Positions 31,658 through 41,739 of a DNA stretch of 64,000 nt are shown one piece after another (position 1 is the stretch's first letter; each line of letters opens with the position of its first letter). This stretch comes from Eoetvoesiella caeni. GTDB taxonomy: Bacteria; Pseudomonadota; Gammaproteobacteria; Burkholderiales; Burkholderiaceae_B. A model generated the notes under the pieces. It was not told the DNA's origin. It did no database searches and saw only the letters and a list, made by a program, of their open reading frames with translations. A program made the position numbers and the translations under genes. The stretch spans positions 124,001-188,000 of the forward strand of contig NZ_QNRQ01000002.1 in the NCBI RefSeq assembly GCF_003315175.1, written 5' to 3'.

Positions 31658-31888
31658 AGACGTGACTCCGAAAAGCTGCGGCCGCCGCGCGGCGAACGGC
31701 CGATCGATGAAAGTGCCTTGTTCAGAGGTCCAGTGTATTACGTAAGCGACAAAAATTGTTCTTGCGGGGTTGTTATACGCCGCGACACGCCCCCTTGTGC
31801 ATATACTTTCCCCCGCGCAACGATAGCCGTACTAAAATCGACGGCATGCGCGCAATACGCGGCGCTTTTTATCAGGCCATAATCCGCT

Positions 31889-32719
31889 ATGTGTCAGTTG
31901 TTGGGAATGAGCTGTGCCCAGCCCACCGATTTTACGTTTTCGTTCACGGGCTTTGCCGCCAGGGGCGGCCATACCGACCACCATGCCGACGGCTTCGGCG
32001 TTGCCTTTTTTGAAAACAAGGCCTGCCGCGTCTTCATCGACAACCAGCCTTCATGCCAGTCGCCCGTGGCCGAGCTGATCAAGAACTATCCGATCAAGTC
32101 GCGCAATGTCATTGCCCACATCCGCAAGGCCACGCAAGGCGATATCCAGCTGGAAAACTGCCACCCCTTCATGCGCGAACTATGGGGCCGGCACTGGATC
32201 TTCGCTCACAACGGCGACTTGCTTAATTACCGCCCCAAGCTGGACGGGCACTACCAGCCTGTGGGCGGCACCGACAGCGAACAAGCCTTCTGCTACATCA
32301 TGCAAGGGCTGCGCGCACGCTTCGGCAATCGCGAGCCCTCTTCGTCCGAATTGTTTACCGCGGTCGAGGCGTTGACGCAGGAAATATCCAGGCACGGCGT
32401 ATTCAATTTTTTGTTTTCGAACGGCCGCATGCTGTTCGCGCATTGCTCGACGCAGTTGTACTACCTGGTACGCGCATGGCCTTTCGCAACAGCCCATCTG
32501 GTCGATGCCGACATGACGGTGGACTTTTCTCAAACCACCTGCCAGGACGACCGCGTGGCGGTCATCGCTACCCGGCCCATTACCGACAACGAGAACTGGG
32601 TGTCGTTCGGCCCCGGGCAACTGACGATGTTCGAACGCGGCCAGGCCATCCTGCATGCCGTTGTGCCCATTCCAAAAGCCGTTCAAAAAACCAACGCCGC
32701 CAATCTTAATTGCGTTTAA
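31889..32719 (+). CDS. Class II glutamine amidotransferase (YafJ-like)
   Basis: A 276-residue protein whose second residue is the N-terminal nucleophile cysteine (MCQLLGMS). It is followed by the class II amidotransferase blocks HADGFGVAFF (about 32-41), VIAHIRKATQG (about 73-83) and FAHNGDL (about 106-112). Such proteins release ammonia from glutamine, but YafJ-like members have no synthase domain and no settled substrate. The start at ATG 31889 is fixed by the required cysteine. Its stop overlaps the stop of the convergent clsB. Confidence 0.88.
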   Translation: MCQLLGMSCAQPTDFTFSFTGFAARGGHTDHHADGFGVAFFENKACRVFIDNQPSCQSPVAELIKNYPIKSRNVIAHIRKATQGDIQLENCHPFMRELWGRHWIFAHNGDLLNYRPKLDGHYQPVGGTDSEQAFCYIMQGLRARFGNREPSSSELFTAVEALTQEISRHGVFNFLFSNGRMLFAHCSTQLYYLVRAWPFATAHLVDADMTVDFSQTTCQDDRVAVIATRPITDNENWVSFGPGQLTMFERGQAILHAVVPIPKAVQKTNAANLNCV

Positions 32720-33948
32720 TATTCCGAGCCCTTGCCGGTCAGCGCAACGCCGATGCGCAGCATGAAGTAGGCGGCCGCGTCCACGGCCCGCTCCAGCCAG
32801 CCGCGCTTTTGCAGGCTTTCCAGCGTAACCTGCGTGGCATTGGAGCGGTTCTCGGCCTCCAGCGCCGCCGTCAGTTGGCTGGCCAGGCCTTCGTCCTGCA
32901 CGAACACATTGGCTTCGCGCGCCAGCAGCAGGCTGAATGGATCCATATTGGAAGAGCCCACCATCGCGGCGGCGTCGATCACCGCCACCTTGGCGTGCAA
33001 ATAACTGGCCATGTATTCGTAGACTTCTATGCCGTCGTCGAGCAGCTTGCCGTACATGCTGCGGCTGGCCCGGAACTGCAAGGCGTATTCCGAGCGGCCT
33101 TGCAACAATAGGCGCACGCGCACACCGCGCCGCGCGGCGCGCTCCAGCGCCACGCGCAAGCGCCGCCCGGGGAAAAAATACGCGTTGGCAATCAGGATTT
33201 CATTGCGGGCCGCGTCTATGGCGCGAAGATATACATTTTCGATAGTTTGGCGAAAGCGCAGGTTGTCGCGCAGCAGCAAGGTGGCCCGCATGCCCGGCGT
33301 GTAATGCTCCAGGCCGTCGGCCATGGCGTGCCGGCGGCGCTGAAACCACGCCAGTATGCGCCTGGTGGCTTGCCCAAGGTCGCGCCCGCTATGGCGCGCG
33401 GCCATGCGCAGCCATAGAACGCTTTGCGCGTTGTTCACATCCAGCACTATGGGACCTTGCAGCCGTACCGCGAAGTCGAAGCGCGGCCTGGGGCCCACAC
33501 CGTCGTTGGGAACATCGACCAGGTCGTCAATAATATTGATGCCGCCCACGAAAGCCGTCTGGCCGTCGACCACGGCCGTCTTGCGGTGCAGGCGCCGCAA
33601 GCGGCGCAAGCTGACGCGGTAACGGCGCATGCCGGTGGGTTCGGGCCGATACACCCGGAACATGGCGCCCATTTCTTCGAGCCGGCTGCAGACCTCGGCC
33701 ACGGTCTCGTAGCAGCCGAAACCGTCCAGCACGACCCTGACCTTCACGCCGCGCCGGCATGCATTGGCCAGGTGCTCGAGCACCCGCGACCCGGTTTTAT
33801 CCAGATTGAAGATGTACGTTTCCAGATGGATGCTGCTTTGAGCGGCGTCGAATGCGGCGCAAAGGGCGGGAAAGAACTGCCCGCCATTTTGCAATAATTC
33901 GATCCGGTTGCCGTCATACCAACGCAGCCGCAGTTTCTTAAGCGCCAT
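32716..33948 (-). CDS. clsB: Cardiolipin synthase, ClsB type
   Basis: A 410-residue phospholipase-D superfamily enzyme that makes cardiolipin or related anionic phospholipids. It has two HKD motifs: LHRKTAVVDGQTAFVGG (about 120-136) and LHAKVAVIDAAAMVGSSNMD (about 325-344). There are no N-terminal membrane spans, as in E. coli ClsB (413 aa). It lies 60 bases downstream of a YbhP-like hydrolase on the same strand, the same neighbourhood as the E. coli ybhP-clsB genes. Its end overlaps the convergent YafJ-like gene. Confidence 0.9.
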   Translation of the reverse strand: MALKKLRLRWYDGNRIELLQNGGQFFPALCAAFDAAQSSIHLETYIFNLDKTGSRVLEHLANACRRGVKVRVVLDGFGCYETVAEVCSRLEEMGAMFRVYRPEPTGMRRYRVSLRRLRRLHRKTAVVDGQTAFVGGINIIDDLVDVPNDGVGPRPRFDFAVRLQGPIVLDVNNAQSVLWLRMAARHSGRDLGQATRRILAWFQRRRHAMADGLEHYTPGMRATLLLRDNLRFRQTIENVYLRAIDAARNEILIANAYFFPGRRLRVALERAARRGVRVRLLLQGRSEYALQFRASRSMYGKLLDDGIEVYEYMASYLHAKVAVIDAAAMVGSSNMDPFSLLLAREANVFVQDEGLASQLTAALEAENRSNATQVTLESLQKRGWLERAVDAAAYFMLRIGVALTGKGSEY

Positions 33949-34008
33949 ACCTTGCCCAAAAAGCCCAAATCAACACACTGCCAATGCAATGTTCGAAAGG
34001 ATAACGCG

Positions 34009-34869
34009 TTACGGCAGTTCCAGCTCGGCGAAAATAGGTACGTGGTCGGACAATTGCCGCCAGGGGTTGCCATGCAGGACGCGGGCATTGCGCACGGCAA
34101 AGCCGCGCTGGTAAATGCGGTCCAGGCGCAGCCACGGGAACGCCGCCGGAAAGGTGCGCGGCGGGGGCGTTCCGCGCGCTGCGCCGTCGACGCCCAGTTC
34201 GTACACCGCTTCGGACAACGGCTTGGGCACATAAAGCCCGCGCAGGCTGCTGCCCAGGCGGCGCACTGTCTTGCGCAGCGGCAACTGGCGTGCCGTCAGT
34301 CCTTGCGGCGACAAGGCAAAGACTTCGTAAAGCCCCAGCTGCTTGACGAACAGCGGCGCCAGGCGGTTCGTCCAGTCGTTGAAGTCGCCCGCAATCAATA
34401 AGGGGTCTTCTGCCGGCACCAGCCGCTTGATGCGTTCGACCAGGGCATGGATTTGGCGCGAGCGCCCGCCCGCAAAAAGCCCCAGGTGCACCACAATGCA
34501 ATGCACCGGCGTTTCGTCCACCAGGATAGTGGCGTGCAGCAACCCGCGCTGCTCCAGCCGATGGTCGGAGATGTCCTGATTCTCGTAACTGAGTATGGGA
34601 TGGCGCGACAGAAAGGCGTTGCCATGGTCGGTCTGGGCATGCACCACATTGCAGCCATAGCACACGCCCATGCCCAGCGCCGCCCCCAAGGATTCGTGCT
34701 GGGCATCGAGTATGGACTCGCGCTCGTTGCGCCCCTGCACCTCTTGCAAGAACAAGAGATCGGGACGCAAACCGTAGAGCCCAAGCCGCAATGCCGACAA
34801 CGACTCACGCGCGCCCATGGCAGAACGCCCTTTGTGAATGTTGTAGCTAACAATCCGCAGGACTGCCAC
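34009..34869 (-). CDS. Endonuclease/exonuclease/phosphatase family protein (YbhP-like)
   Basis: A 286-residue metal-dependent hydrolase of the exonuclease III/inositol phosphatase fold. Visible motifs are IVSYNIHKG (about 6-14), LFLQEVQG (about 39-46, metal-binding glutamate), LIAGDFNDW (about 158-166) and the C-terminal SDHVPIFAEL (about 274-283), which together give the asparagine, glutamate, aspartate and histidine active-site set. The start is GTG 34869 with AAGGTGG upstream. It lies 15 bases after aspS and before clsB, so it is probably part of the fmdB-DUF502-aspS-clsB transcript. The substrate is unknown; the pairing with clsB suggests a phospholipid-related role. Confidence 0.85.
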   Translation of the reverse strand: MAVLRIVSYNIHKGRSAMGARESLSALRLGLYGLRPDLLFLQEVQGRNERESILDAQHESLGAALGMGVCYGCNVVHAQTDHGNAFLSRHPILSYENQDISDHRLEQRGLLHATILVDETPVHCIVVHLGLFAGGRSRQIHALVERIKRLVPAEDPLLIAGDFNDWTNRLAPLFVKQLGLYEVFALSPQGLTARQLPLRKTVRRLGSSLRGLYVPKPLSEAVYELGVDGAARGTPPPRTFPAAFPWLRLDRIYQRGFAVRNARVLHGNPWRQLSDHVPIFAELELP

Positions 34870-34884
34870 GGCCCACCTTTTTGG

Positions 34885-36681
34885 TTATTGCTGCTTTGCC
34901 TCGATGTTGCGAAGGCGGATATGCAGTTCGCGCAGTTGCTTCTCGTCGACCGGCGACGGCGCGTGAGTAAGCAGGTCCTGGGCGCGCTGCGTCTTGGGGA
35001 AAGCAATGACGTCGCGAATGGATTCGGCCCCGGCCATCATGGTAACAAGGCGGTCCAGGCCGAACGCCACGCCGCCATGCGGAGGCGCGCCGTAACGCAA
35101 GGCGTCGAGCAGGAAGCCGAACTTCTCGGTGGCTTCTTCGGGCCCGATGTTAAGCGCCTGGAATACTTTGCTTTGCACTTCGGCACGGTGGATACGCACC
35201 GAGCCGCCGCCGATTTCCCAGCCGTTCAGGACGATATCGTAAGCCTTGGCCAGCGCCTTGGCGGGATCGGTTTCAAGCAGTTCTTCGTGACCGTCTTTAG
35301 GACTGGTGAACGGATGGTGCGCGGCGAAATAACGGCCTTCTTCCTGATCGTACTCGAACATGGGAAAGTCAACCACCCACAGCGGTTGCCAGCCTGCCTC
35401 GAACAGGCCGTGCTCTTTGCCGAATTCGCTATGGCCGATTTTTACGCGCAGCGCGCCGATGGCATCGTTGACCACTTTGGTCTTGTCCGCGCCGAAGAAA
35501 ATAAGGTCGCCGCTTTGCGCGCCGCAACGTTCGATAAGCTGGGCCAGCGCCTTGGCATGAATGTTCTTGACGATAGGCGACTGCAAGCCTTCGGGTATGG
35601 CGGCGGCGTCGTTGACCTTGATGTAGGCCAGGCCCTTGGCGCCGTAGATGGCCACGAACTTGGTGTAGGCGTCGATTTCGCTGCGCGGCATGGCTGCCCC
35701 GCCCGGAACGCGCAAGGCCACGACGCGGCTGCCGGGATCGTTGGCCGGTGCCGAGAACACTTTGAAGCCGACGTCGGCCATCAGGTCCGAGACATCGGCA
35801 AACTCGAGCTTGACGCGCAAGTCGGGCTTGTCGGAACCATAACGGCGCATGGCCTCTTCCCAGGTCATGGACGGGAATTTAGCAGGCAGCTCTACGTTCT
35901 GGACGGCGCTGAAGACATGGCGCAGCATGCCTTCGAAAATATCGCGAATTTCTTGTTCGTTAAGAAACGAGGTTTCGCAGTCGATCTGGGTGAATTCAGG
36001 CTGGCGGTCGGCGCGCAGGTCTTCGTCGCGAAAGCATTTGGTAATTTGATAGTAGCGGTCGAAACCAGCAACCATCAGCATTTGCTTGAACAGTTGCGGC
36101 GACTGCGGCAAAGCGAAGAACTCGCCCGGATTCACGCGCGAAGGCACAAGGTAGTCGCGTGCGCCTTCCGGCGTGCTTTTGGTCAGCATGGGGGTTTCGA
36201 TATCGACAAAACCCAGGTTGTCCAGGTATTTGCGGACCTCGATCGAGACTCGGTAACGCAGCATCAGGTTACGCTGCATTTGCGGACGGCGCAGGTCCAG
36301 CACACGGTGCGTCAGGCGCGTGGTTTCGGACAGGTTGTCGTCATCCAGCTGGAACGGCGGCGTCACCGAAGCGTTGAGGATTTCGATCTCACGGCAGAGT
36401 ATTTCGACTTCGCCGGAAGCCAGTTCGGTATTGGATGTGCCTTCAGGGCGCAGGCGCACCAGGCCAGTGATACGCACGCAGAATTCATTACGGATGCGCT
36501 CGGCGGTGGCGAACGCCTCGATGTTGTCGGGGTCCACCACAATCTGCGCCAGGCCGGCGCGGTCGCGCAGGTCGATAAATATCACGCCACCGTGATCGCG
36601 ACGACGATGAACCCAGCCAAACAATGTGACTGTCTGGCCCAGTTGATCTTGACAAACCTCGCCGGTATAGCAGGTACGCAT
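34885..36681 (-). CDS. aspS: Aspartyl-tRNA synthetase
   Basis: A 598-residue class II aminoacyl-tRNA synthetase. The N-terminal OB-fold anticodon-binding domain (about 1-105) carries [13 protein letters not shown]. The catalytic domain follows with motif 2 in [15 protein letters not shown] (about 217-231), the bacterial insertion domain (about 285-425), and motif 3 in [11 protein letters not shown] (about 530-540). The length is normal for bacterial AspS. Many betaproteobacteria lack AsnRS and use a non-discriminating AspRS, but this cannot be decided here. It lies downstream of fmdB and DUF502, the usual order in the order Burkholderiales. Confidence 0.96.
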   Translation of the reverse strand: MRTCYTGEVCQDQLGQTVTLFGWVHRRRDHGGVIFIDLRDRAGLAQIVVDPDNIEAFATAERIRNEFCVRITGLVRLRPEGTSNTELASGEVEILCREIEILNASVTPPFQLDDDNLSETTRLTHRVLDLRRPQMQRNLMLRYRVSIEVRKYLDNLGFVDIETPMLTKSTPEGARDYLVPSRVNPGEFFALPQSPQLFKQMLMVAGFDRYYQITKCFRDEDLRADRQPEFTQIDCETSFLNEQEIRDIFEGMLRHVFSAVQNVELPAKFPSMTWEEAMRRYGSDKPDLRVKLEFADVSDLMADVGFKVFSAPANDPGSRVVALRVPGGAAMPRSEIDAYTKFVAIYGAKGLAYIKVNDAAAIPEGLQSPIVKNIHAKALAQLIERCGAQSGDLIFFGADKTKVVNDAIGALRVKIGHSEFGKEHGLFEAGWQPLWVVDFPMFEYDQEEGRYFAAHHPFTSPKDGHEELLETDPAKALAKAYDIVLNGWEIGGGSVRIHRAEVQSKVFQALNIGPEEATEKFGFLLDALRYGAPPHGGVAFGLDRLVTMMAGAESIRDVIAFPKTQRAQDLLTHAPSPVDEKQLRELHIRLRNIEAKQQ

Positions 36682-36727
36682 GAAAAAATACTCCGTGTTT
36701 ATATATGAAAATTCTTAAAATTAAATA

Positions 36728-37441
36728 TCAGGGCTGCCTGGCCTGCCCGGCCGCTTCGGGCCCGGATACCGCGCCAGGCGAAGATTCGTCCGAAGCCAGG
36801 GAATGGCCGCCGTCGCCCGGGCCGTAAGGGCCGTCCGGCTCGTCAAGGAGCTTTGCGGGCGGCGCAACCACGCCCATCGACACAATGTACTTCAGGGCCG
36901 CATCGACGCTCATTTCCAGGTACTGCACATCGCTGCGCGGCATCATCAAGAAGAAGCCGGACGTGGGGTTGGGTGTGGTGGGCACATAGACGCTGACGTA
37001 ATCGCCGGCCAGCTTTTCGGCCACTTCGCCGCTTGGGGCGCCGGTAAGAAAGGCAATGGTCCATGAGCCGTGGCGCGGATACTGGACCAGCACGGCTTCG
37101 CGAAACGCCTGGCCGTTGGGCGACAACACGGTGTCGCTGACTTGCTTGACCGAATTATAGATAGAGCGCACCAGGGGTATGCGCCCCAGCAATTGCTCCC
37201 AGCGGTCGACCAGCGTGCGGCCAATGAAGTTGGCACCCAGCAGACCGCTGACAAACACTACCAGCAAAACCAGCAGCAGTTGAAAGCCTGGAATGCCCAC
37301 GCCGAACAGCGACTGCGACGACAAGAACGCCGGCACGACGCTTTCGAGCGTATTGAACAACAGTGCAATGACCCAGATCGTGATGACCAGGGGAATCCAG
37401 ATCAACAGACCTGTAATGAAGTAGCGTTTGAAAAAGCGCAT
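36728..37441 (-). CDS. DUF502 family membrane protein
   Basis: A 237-residue protein with two N-terminal membrane spans (about 8-30 and 50-75) followed by a soluble domain. The block GRIPLVRSIYNSVKQVSDTV (about 95-114) and the later VYVPTTPNPTSGF are hallmarks of the DUF502 family. A 50-residue C-terminal tail is rich in glycine, serine and proline. Its function is not established. ATG 37441 gives the family-like start MRFFKRYFITG; longer readings run through the end of fmdB. It sits between fmdB (7 bases) and aspS (46 bases). Confidence 0.88.
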   Translation of the reverse strand: MRFFKRYFITGLLIWIPLVITIWVIALLFNTLESVVPAFLSSQSLFGVGIPGFQLLLVLLVVFVSGLLGANFIGRTLVDRWEQLLGRIPLVRSIYNSVKQVSDTVLSPNGQAFREAVLVQYPRHGSWTIAFLTGAPSGEVAEKLAGDYVSVYVPTTPNPTSGFFLMMPRSDVQYLEMSVDAALKYIVSMGVVAPPAKLLDEPDGPYGPGDGGHSLASDESSPGAVSGPEAAGQARQP

Positions 37442-37448
37442 GCCTGCC

Positions 37449-37793
37449 TTATGTGGGCGACGCAGGTCCGGACGCCGGCGCAGCGGGGGCGCTTGCCGCC
37501 GCTGGAGCCGAGCCGGTGCCTGAACTGGTACTGGAAGACCCGGAGGCCGGCGCGGCTTGGTGGGAACTGGAATGAGAAGCCGAGTCGGCACCCGTGCTTG
37601 ACGAACCGCCGTTGTTGCGGAAATCGGTTACATACCAACCCGACCCCTTAAGCTGGAAACCCGCAGCCGTAACCTGCTTTTCATAAGTGCTTTTACCGCA
37701 CTCGGGGCAAACGGTTAGACGCGGGTCGGACATTTTCTGCAGGACGTCTTGCGCATGTCCGCAAGCGTTGCAGCGATAAGCATAAATAGGCAC
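37449..37793 (-). CDS. FmdB family zinc-ribbon protein
   Basis: A 114-residue protein of the FmdB/putative regulatory protein family. The N-terminal zinc ribbon has the cysteine pairs CNAC (8-11) and CPEC (about 34-37), followed by the family block FQLKGSGWYVTDF (about 51-63). The last 45 residues are low-complexity serine, alanine and proline. The start is GTG 37793, giving the invariant MPIYAYRC opening. It is the first gene of the leftward fmdB-DUF502-aspS unit. Its role is unknown. Confidence 0.88.
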   Translation of the reverse strand: MPIYAYRCNACGHAQDVLQKMSDPRLTVCPECGKSTYEKQVTAAGFQLKGSGWYVTDFRNNGGSSSTGADSASHSSSHQAAPASGSSSTSSGTGSAPAAASAPAAPASGPASPT

Positions 37794-38170
37794 GAAAAAA
37801 GTTCCAAGAAAATTTGCCTGATATCAAGCCGCCAGACGCCACCAGTGCAGCTATCGTGGAGTAATTCGCGGCAAAACTCGGCGGCCCGGCAAATGCATGC
37901 CCGGGCAGGCAGCAGGCCAGGCCCAAAAAACACCTTGCTGATTCGTGATTTTAGCCGTTTTTGCCGACATGCACCCGCGCCGGGACAAGCAACGGCAATG
38001 CCGGGCGCTATTGGGCGTGGGCGCCTGTGCGTCCGGGCCGGGAAAGGCTTATTGCGAAATGAGGCTTTATGCGCCTGCCAGCGTTGTAAACAGCCGCATA
38101 ACCGAGCATTTTACTGCCAGTTGCAGTATTCTAGGAGGTTATTGCTCTTTTTTTAGGAACAAGCAGGATC
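37794..38170. other. Divergent intergenic region, fmdB and aminotransferase
   Basis: This 377-bp gap carries the promoters of two opposite units. A purine-rich AGGAGG at 38131-38136 and a T-run at 38147-38154 lie 15-40 bases before the aminotransferase start. I see no RNA gene, repeat or convincing short gene in it. Confidence 0.45.
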
Positions 38171-39397
38171 ATGAGCTCTACCGCCCAGCCTTATACCTTT
38201 TCGCAACGCGCACAAAAAATCACCAGCTCGACCATCCGCGAGATATTAAAGGTCACTGAACGGCCCGAAATTATTTCGTTTGCGGGCGGCTTGCCGGCGC
38301 CGCAAGGGTTTCCGGTAGACACCATCAATGCGGCCTACGATCGCGTCCTGCGCGAAAATGGCCGCTCGGCTTTGCAATACGGGCCTACCGAAGGCTATGC
38401 GCCCCTGCGCGCCTGGGTGGCCAACGACCTGAAGCGCGTGGGCGCGGCCCATGTTTCGCCCGACGAAGTCCTTATCGTTTCAGGTTCGCAGCAAGCGCTG
38501 GACATGCTGGGCAAGCTGTTTATCGACCCGGGCAGCAAAGTGCTGGTCGAATCGCCCAGCTATCTTGGCGCGCTGCAATCGTTTTCGCTGTTCGAGCCCC
38601 GCTACCAGTCGGTCGCCACCGACGCGGGCGGCCTGGTCCCCGAAGCGCTGACCGACGAATGCGTGCGGGACGCGCGCTTCATTTACGCCCTGCCCAATTT
38701 CCAGAACCCGACCGGCACCACGCTTAATCTGGAACGCCGCAAGGCGCTGGTTGCGCGCTGCGCCCAGGCCGGCGTTCCCATTATTGAAGACGACCCCTAC
38801 GGCGACCTGCGTTACGCGGGCCAGGCCTTGCCCGGCCTGCTGGGCCTGGGCCGGGCGGCGGGCGCCACGGTTATCCGCCTGGGCTCGTTCTCTAAAGTAT
38901 TGGCGCCGGGACTGCGCCTGGGCTATATCGTGGCCCCGCAACCGATTATCGCCAAGCTGGTGCAGATCAAACAGGCCACCGACCTGCATACCGCCACACT
39001 AACGCAAATGGCAGTCTACGAAGCCGTCAACGGCGGCTTCCTGGAAACGCATCTGCCCACAGTACGCGAACTGTACAAACAGCAGTGCGGCTATATGCTC
39101 AAGGCCATGGAAGAGTTCTTCCCTGCCACCACCGCCTGGACCCACCCGGAAGGCGGCATGTTCCTGTGGGTCACCCTGCCCGAACACATCGACGCCTCTG
39201 AACTACTGGCCCGTGCCATTCAACAGAATGTCGCGTTCGTGCCCGGCGAACCTTTCTATGCCGGCGACGACCGCCGCATCAACACACTGCGCCTTAGCTT
39301 TGTGACCGTCCCCGAAGACAAGATCCGCCAGGGCATTGCCATACTCGGACGGCTGATCAATGAGAGCGTCGTTGGGCTGAACAGCAAAGCCGCGTAA
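38171..39397 (+). CDS. PLP-dependent aminotransferase (2-aminoadipate/LysN type)
   Basis: A 408-residue fold-type I aminotransferase of the MocR/LysN-like subgroup, without a DNA-binding domain. Conserved features are FAGGLPAPQGFP (about 37-48), LQYGPTEGYAPLR (about 72-84), PNFQNPTG (about 175-182), EDDPYGDLRY (about 206-215) and the PLP lysine in LGSFSKVLAPGLRLGY (about 239-254). Members transfer amino groups of 2-aminoadipate, aromatic or branched amino acids; the specificity here is unknown. Its stop is followed within 54 bases by ubiA. Confidence 0.88.
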   Translation: MSSTAQPYTFSQRAQKITSSTIREILKVTERPEIISFAGGLPAPQGFPVDTINAAYDRVLRENGRSALQYGPTEGYAPLRAWVANDLKRVGAAHVSPDEVLIVSGSQQALDMLGKLFIDPGSKVLVESPSYLGALQSFSLFEPRYQSVATDAGGLVPEALTDECVRDARFIYALPNFQNPTGTTLNLERRKALVARCAQAGVPIIEDDPYGDLRYAGQALPGLLGLGRAAGATVIRLGSFSKVLAPGLRLGYIVAPQPIIAKLVQIKQATDLHTATLTQMAVYEAVNGGFLETHLPTVRELYKQQCGYMLKAMEEFFPATTAWTHPEGGMFLWVTLPEHIDASELLARAIQQNVAFVPGEPFYAGDDRRINTLRLSFVTVPEDKIRQGIAILGRLINESVVGLNSKAA

Positions 39398-39450
39398 ATG
39401 TGGCAAAGCCGCATAAAATTGCAGTTGCGCAACTGCAAACAAGGATAGCT

Positions 39451-40416
39451 GTGAACCCGCCTTTGCATTCCAACGGCAACGAACCCGCAAACGCAGGCTC
39501 TGCACCAGGCGGCCTGCCCGACCTGTCCGACATGCGGCCCAACGACTGGGTCGAACGCTGGCTGCCGCGCTCATGGGGCCCTTACGCCAGGCTGTGCCGG
39601 CTGGACCGCCCGGTCGGCACATGGCTGACGCTGCTGCCTTGCCTGGCCGCACTGGTGCAGGCCGCCGACGGCTGGCCCACACTGTTTCGCCTATTCATCT
39701 TCTCGCTGGGCGCACTGCTGATGCGAGGCATAGGCTGCACGCTTAACGATATCTTCGACCGCGACATCGACAGCAAGGTCGAACGCACGCGCTTTCGGCC
39801 GCTTACCAGCGGCCAGCTCACATTAAAGAACGCGCTGTACTTTCTGTTGGGGCAATTCGCGGTATGCGCGCTGCTGCTGTTCGCCATCAATGAATACAGC
39901 CGCTGGCTGGCCGTGCTGCTGGTGCCGATAGTCGTCGTCTACCCTCTTTGCAAACGCTTTACCTATTGGCCCCAGGTGGTGCTTGGCATAGGCTTTAACT
40001 GGGGCATGCTGATGGCGTGGTCCGACACCCAGAACACCGTGCCGGCTGGCGCCATTGCCATGTGGGTTGGAGCCGTGTTGTGGCAGGTAGGGTATGACTC
40101 TATTTACGCATACGTCGACGTGCGCGATGATTTGCGCCTGGGCGTGCGCTCGACCGCCATGCGATTCGCCGAGCAAGGCAAGGCCTGGATCAGCGGGTTC
40201 TATGCGGCCACCATTGCCCTTTGGGTGTATGGCGGCGCCGCTATCGGCATGGGCTGGGCCTATTACGTGGTCATTGCCGTTATCGCCGCGCACTTCATCT
40301 GGCAAATGACGGTCTTCAGCCTGCAACGTCCAGACCGCAATTTCATGCTGTTCCGCGCCAACATGCTGGTGGGCGTGCTGCTTATCGTAGCCGCGCTTGC
40401 CGGCACACTTATTTAA
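39451..40416 (+). CDS. ubiA: 4-hydroxybenzoate polyprenyltransferase
   Basis: A 321-residue inner-membrane prenyltransferase attaching the polyprenyl tail to 4-hydroxybenzoate in ubiquinone synthesis. Both aspartate-rich motifs are seen: NDIFDRDIDSKVERTRFRPL (about 93-112) and YAYVDVRDDLRLG (about 218-230). There are eight or nine hydrophobic segments. GTG 39451 is chosen because AAGGA precedes it with good spacing; an upstream GTG at 39400 would add 17 unlikely residues. It lies 17 bases before a putative antiporter gene. Confidence 0.93.
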   Translation: MNPPLHSNGNEPANAGSAPGGLPDLSDMRPNDWVERWLPRSWGPYARLCRLDRPVGTWLTLLPCLAALVQAADGWPTLFRLFIFSLGALLMRGIGCTLNDIFDRDIDSKVERTRFRPLTSGQLTLKNALYFLLGQFAVCALLLFAINEYSRWLAVLLVPIVVVYPLCKRFTYWPQVVLGIGFNWGMLMAWSDTQNTVPAGAIAMWVGAVLWQVGYDSIYAYVDVRDDLRLGVRSTAMRFAEQGKAWISGFYAATIALWVYGGAAIGMGWAYYVVIAVIAAHFIWQMTVFSLQRPDRNFMLFRANMLVGVLLIVAALAGTLI

Positions 40417-40433
40417 CAAGGTTCCATTTCGAC

Positions 40434-41708
40434 ATGCCCAGCCCGATCGAGGTCATTGCCACAGTATTGTTCGCCATCGCCATCGTCCATACGTTTTCCG
40501 TGCCGGTGTTTGCGCGCCTGGCCAACCGCAACGGGCCGCATTCTGGGCTATGGCACATGCTGGCCGAGGTCGAGGTCGTGTTCGGAGTATGGGCTTTCGT
40601 CCTGCTGATCGCGATGGCCCTGCTTATGGGAAGCACCCGGGCTATCGAATACCTGGACACCCGCAACTTTACCGAACCGGCATTCGTCTTTGTGATTATG
40701 GTGGTTTCGGCCAGCCGCCCCATCATCGAGCTGGTGAACAGGCTGGTGCACGGCCTGGCCCGTGCAATGCCCTTGCGCATTGAACTGGCTACCTTCTTCA
40801 TTACCATGTCGGTCGTGCCTTTGGCCGGTTCCTTCATTACCGAACCGGCGGCGATGACGCTGGCGGCACTGATGCTGCGCGATGCTTACTTCCGGCGGCC
40901 CGGGCAGGCAGGCTTCAAGTACATGACTCTTGGCGTGCTGTTCGTCAATATATCCATCGGCGGCGTGCTTACTGCTTACGCGGCGCCGCCGGTGCTTATG
41001 GTGGCTCACACCTTCGGCTGGGATACGGCCTACATGGCTTCGCATTTCGGCTGGCGGGCGGTGGCGGCTGTGCTGGTCAATGCCAGCGTGCTTACCCTTA
41101 TCTGCCGCAAGTATCTGCTAAGCGGCGAAATCGGCGGCGGCGAAAAGGAATCGCGCCCACCCGTTCCGCTGGGCGTAATCGCCATCCACTTGTTGTGCCT
41201 GGTGGGCATTGTGCTGGGCGCGCATCATCCTGTGGTGTTCCTGGCGATTCTATTGTTCTTCATCGGCTATGCCCACGCGTATGGCCGCTACCAGAATCCG
41301 CTGCTGATCCGCGAAGGCCTGATGGTGGGCTTTTTCCTGGCCGGCCTGGTGGTGCTGGGCGGCTTGCAGAAGTGGTGGCTGCAGGACCTGCTGGGCGGCC
41401 TGGCCCCCGTTGTGCTGTTCTGGGGTGCTACCGTGCTGACAGCCGTAACGGACAACGCGGCGCTGACGTATCTGGGTTCGCTGGTTGAAGGCAGCAGCGA
41501 CCTGTGGCGCTATATGCTGGTGGCCGGAGCCGTGACAGGCGGCGGCTTGACCGTAATTGCCAATGCGCCGAACCCGGCCGGCTTCTCCATTTTGAAAGGC
41601 TTCTTTCCTGATGGCGCGATTTCTCCGCTGAAGCTGCTGGCCGCCGCCCTGGTGCCAACGCTGGTGGCCGCGTTCATGTTCCTGCTGCCGCATTCGGCTT
41701 TCGCCTAG
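40434..41708 (+). CDS. Putative Na+/H+ antiporter
   Basis: A 424-residue membrane protein with about 11-12 hydrophobic segments, of a family annotated as putative Na+/H+ antiporters within the ion-transporter superfamily. Polar patches inside helices, such as FITEPAAMTLAAL (about 137-149) and TAVTDNAALTYLG (about 337-349), resemble the charged, discontinuous helices of that fold. ATG 40434 gives MPSPIEVIATV; upstream sequence belongs to ubiA. Ion specificity is inferred from the family name only. A hairpin follows the stop. Confidence 0.78.
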   Translation: MPSPIEVIATVLFAIAIVHTFSVPVFARLANRNGPHSGLWHMLAEVEVVFGVWAFVLLIAMALLMGSTRAIEYLDTRNFTEPAFVFVIMVVSASRPIIELVNRLVHGLARAMPLRIELATFFITMSVVPLAGSFITEPAAMTLAALMLRDAYFRRPGQAGFKYMTLGVLFVNISIGGVLTAYAAPPVLMVAHTFGWDTAYMASHFGWRAVAAVLVNASVLTLICRKYLLSGEIGGGEKESRPPVPLGVIAIHLLCLVGIVLGAHHPVVFLAILLFFIGYAHAYGRYQNPLLIREGLMVGFFLAGLVVLGGLQKWWLQDLLGGLAPVVLFWGATVLTAVTDNAALTYLGSLVEGSSDLWRYMLVAGAVTGGGLTVIANAPNPAGFSILKGFFPDGAISPLKLLAAALVPTLVAAFMFLLPHSAFA

Positions 41709-41739
41709 CGCTTTCAGGGTGCCGCCCTGGCAATGCATC

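Noticed and set aside
34447-36708. Very long open frame antisense to aspS and the ybhP-like gene
   Set aside because: It is a by-product of GC-rich codon use opposite aspS. It crosses gene boundaries and shows no protein-like features.
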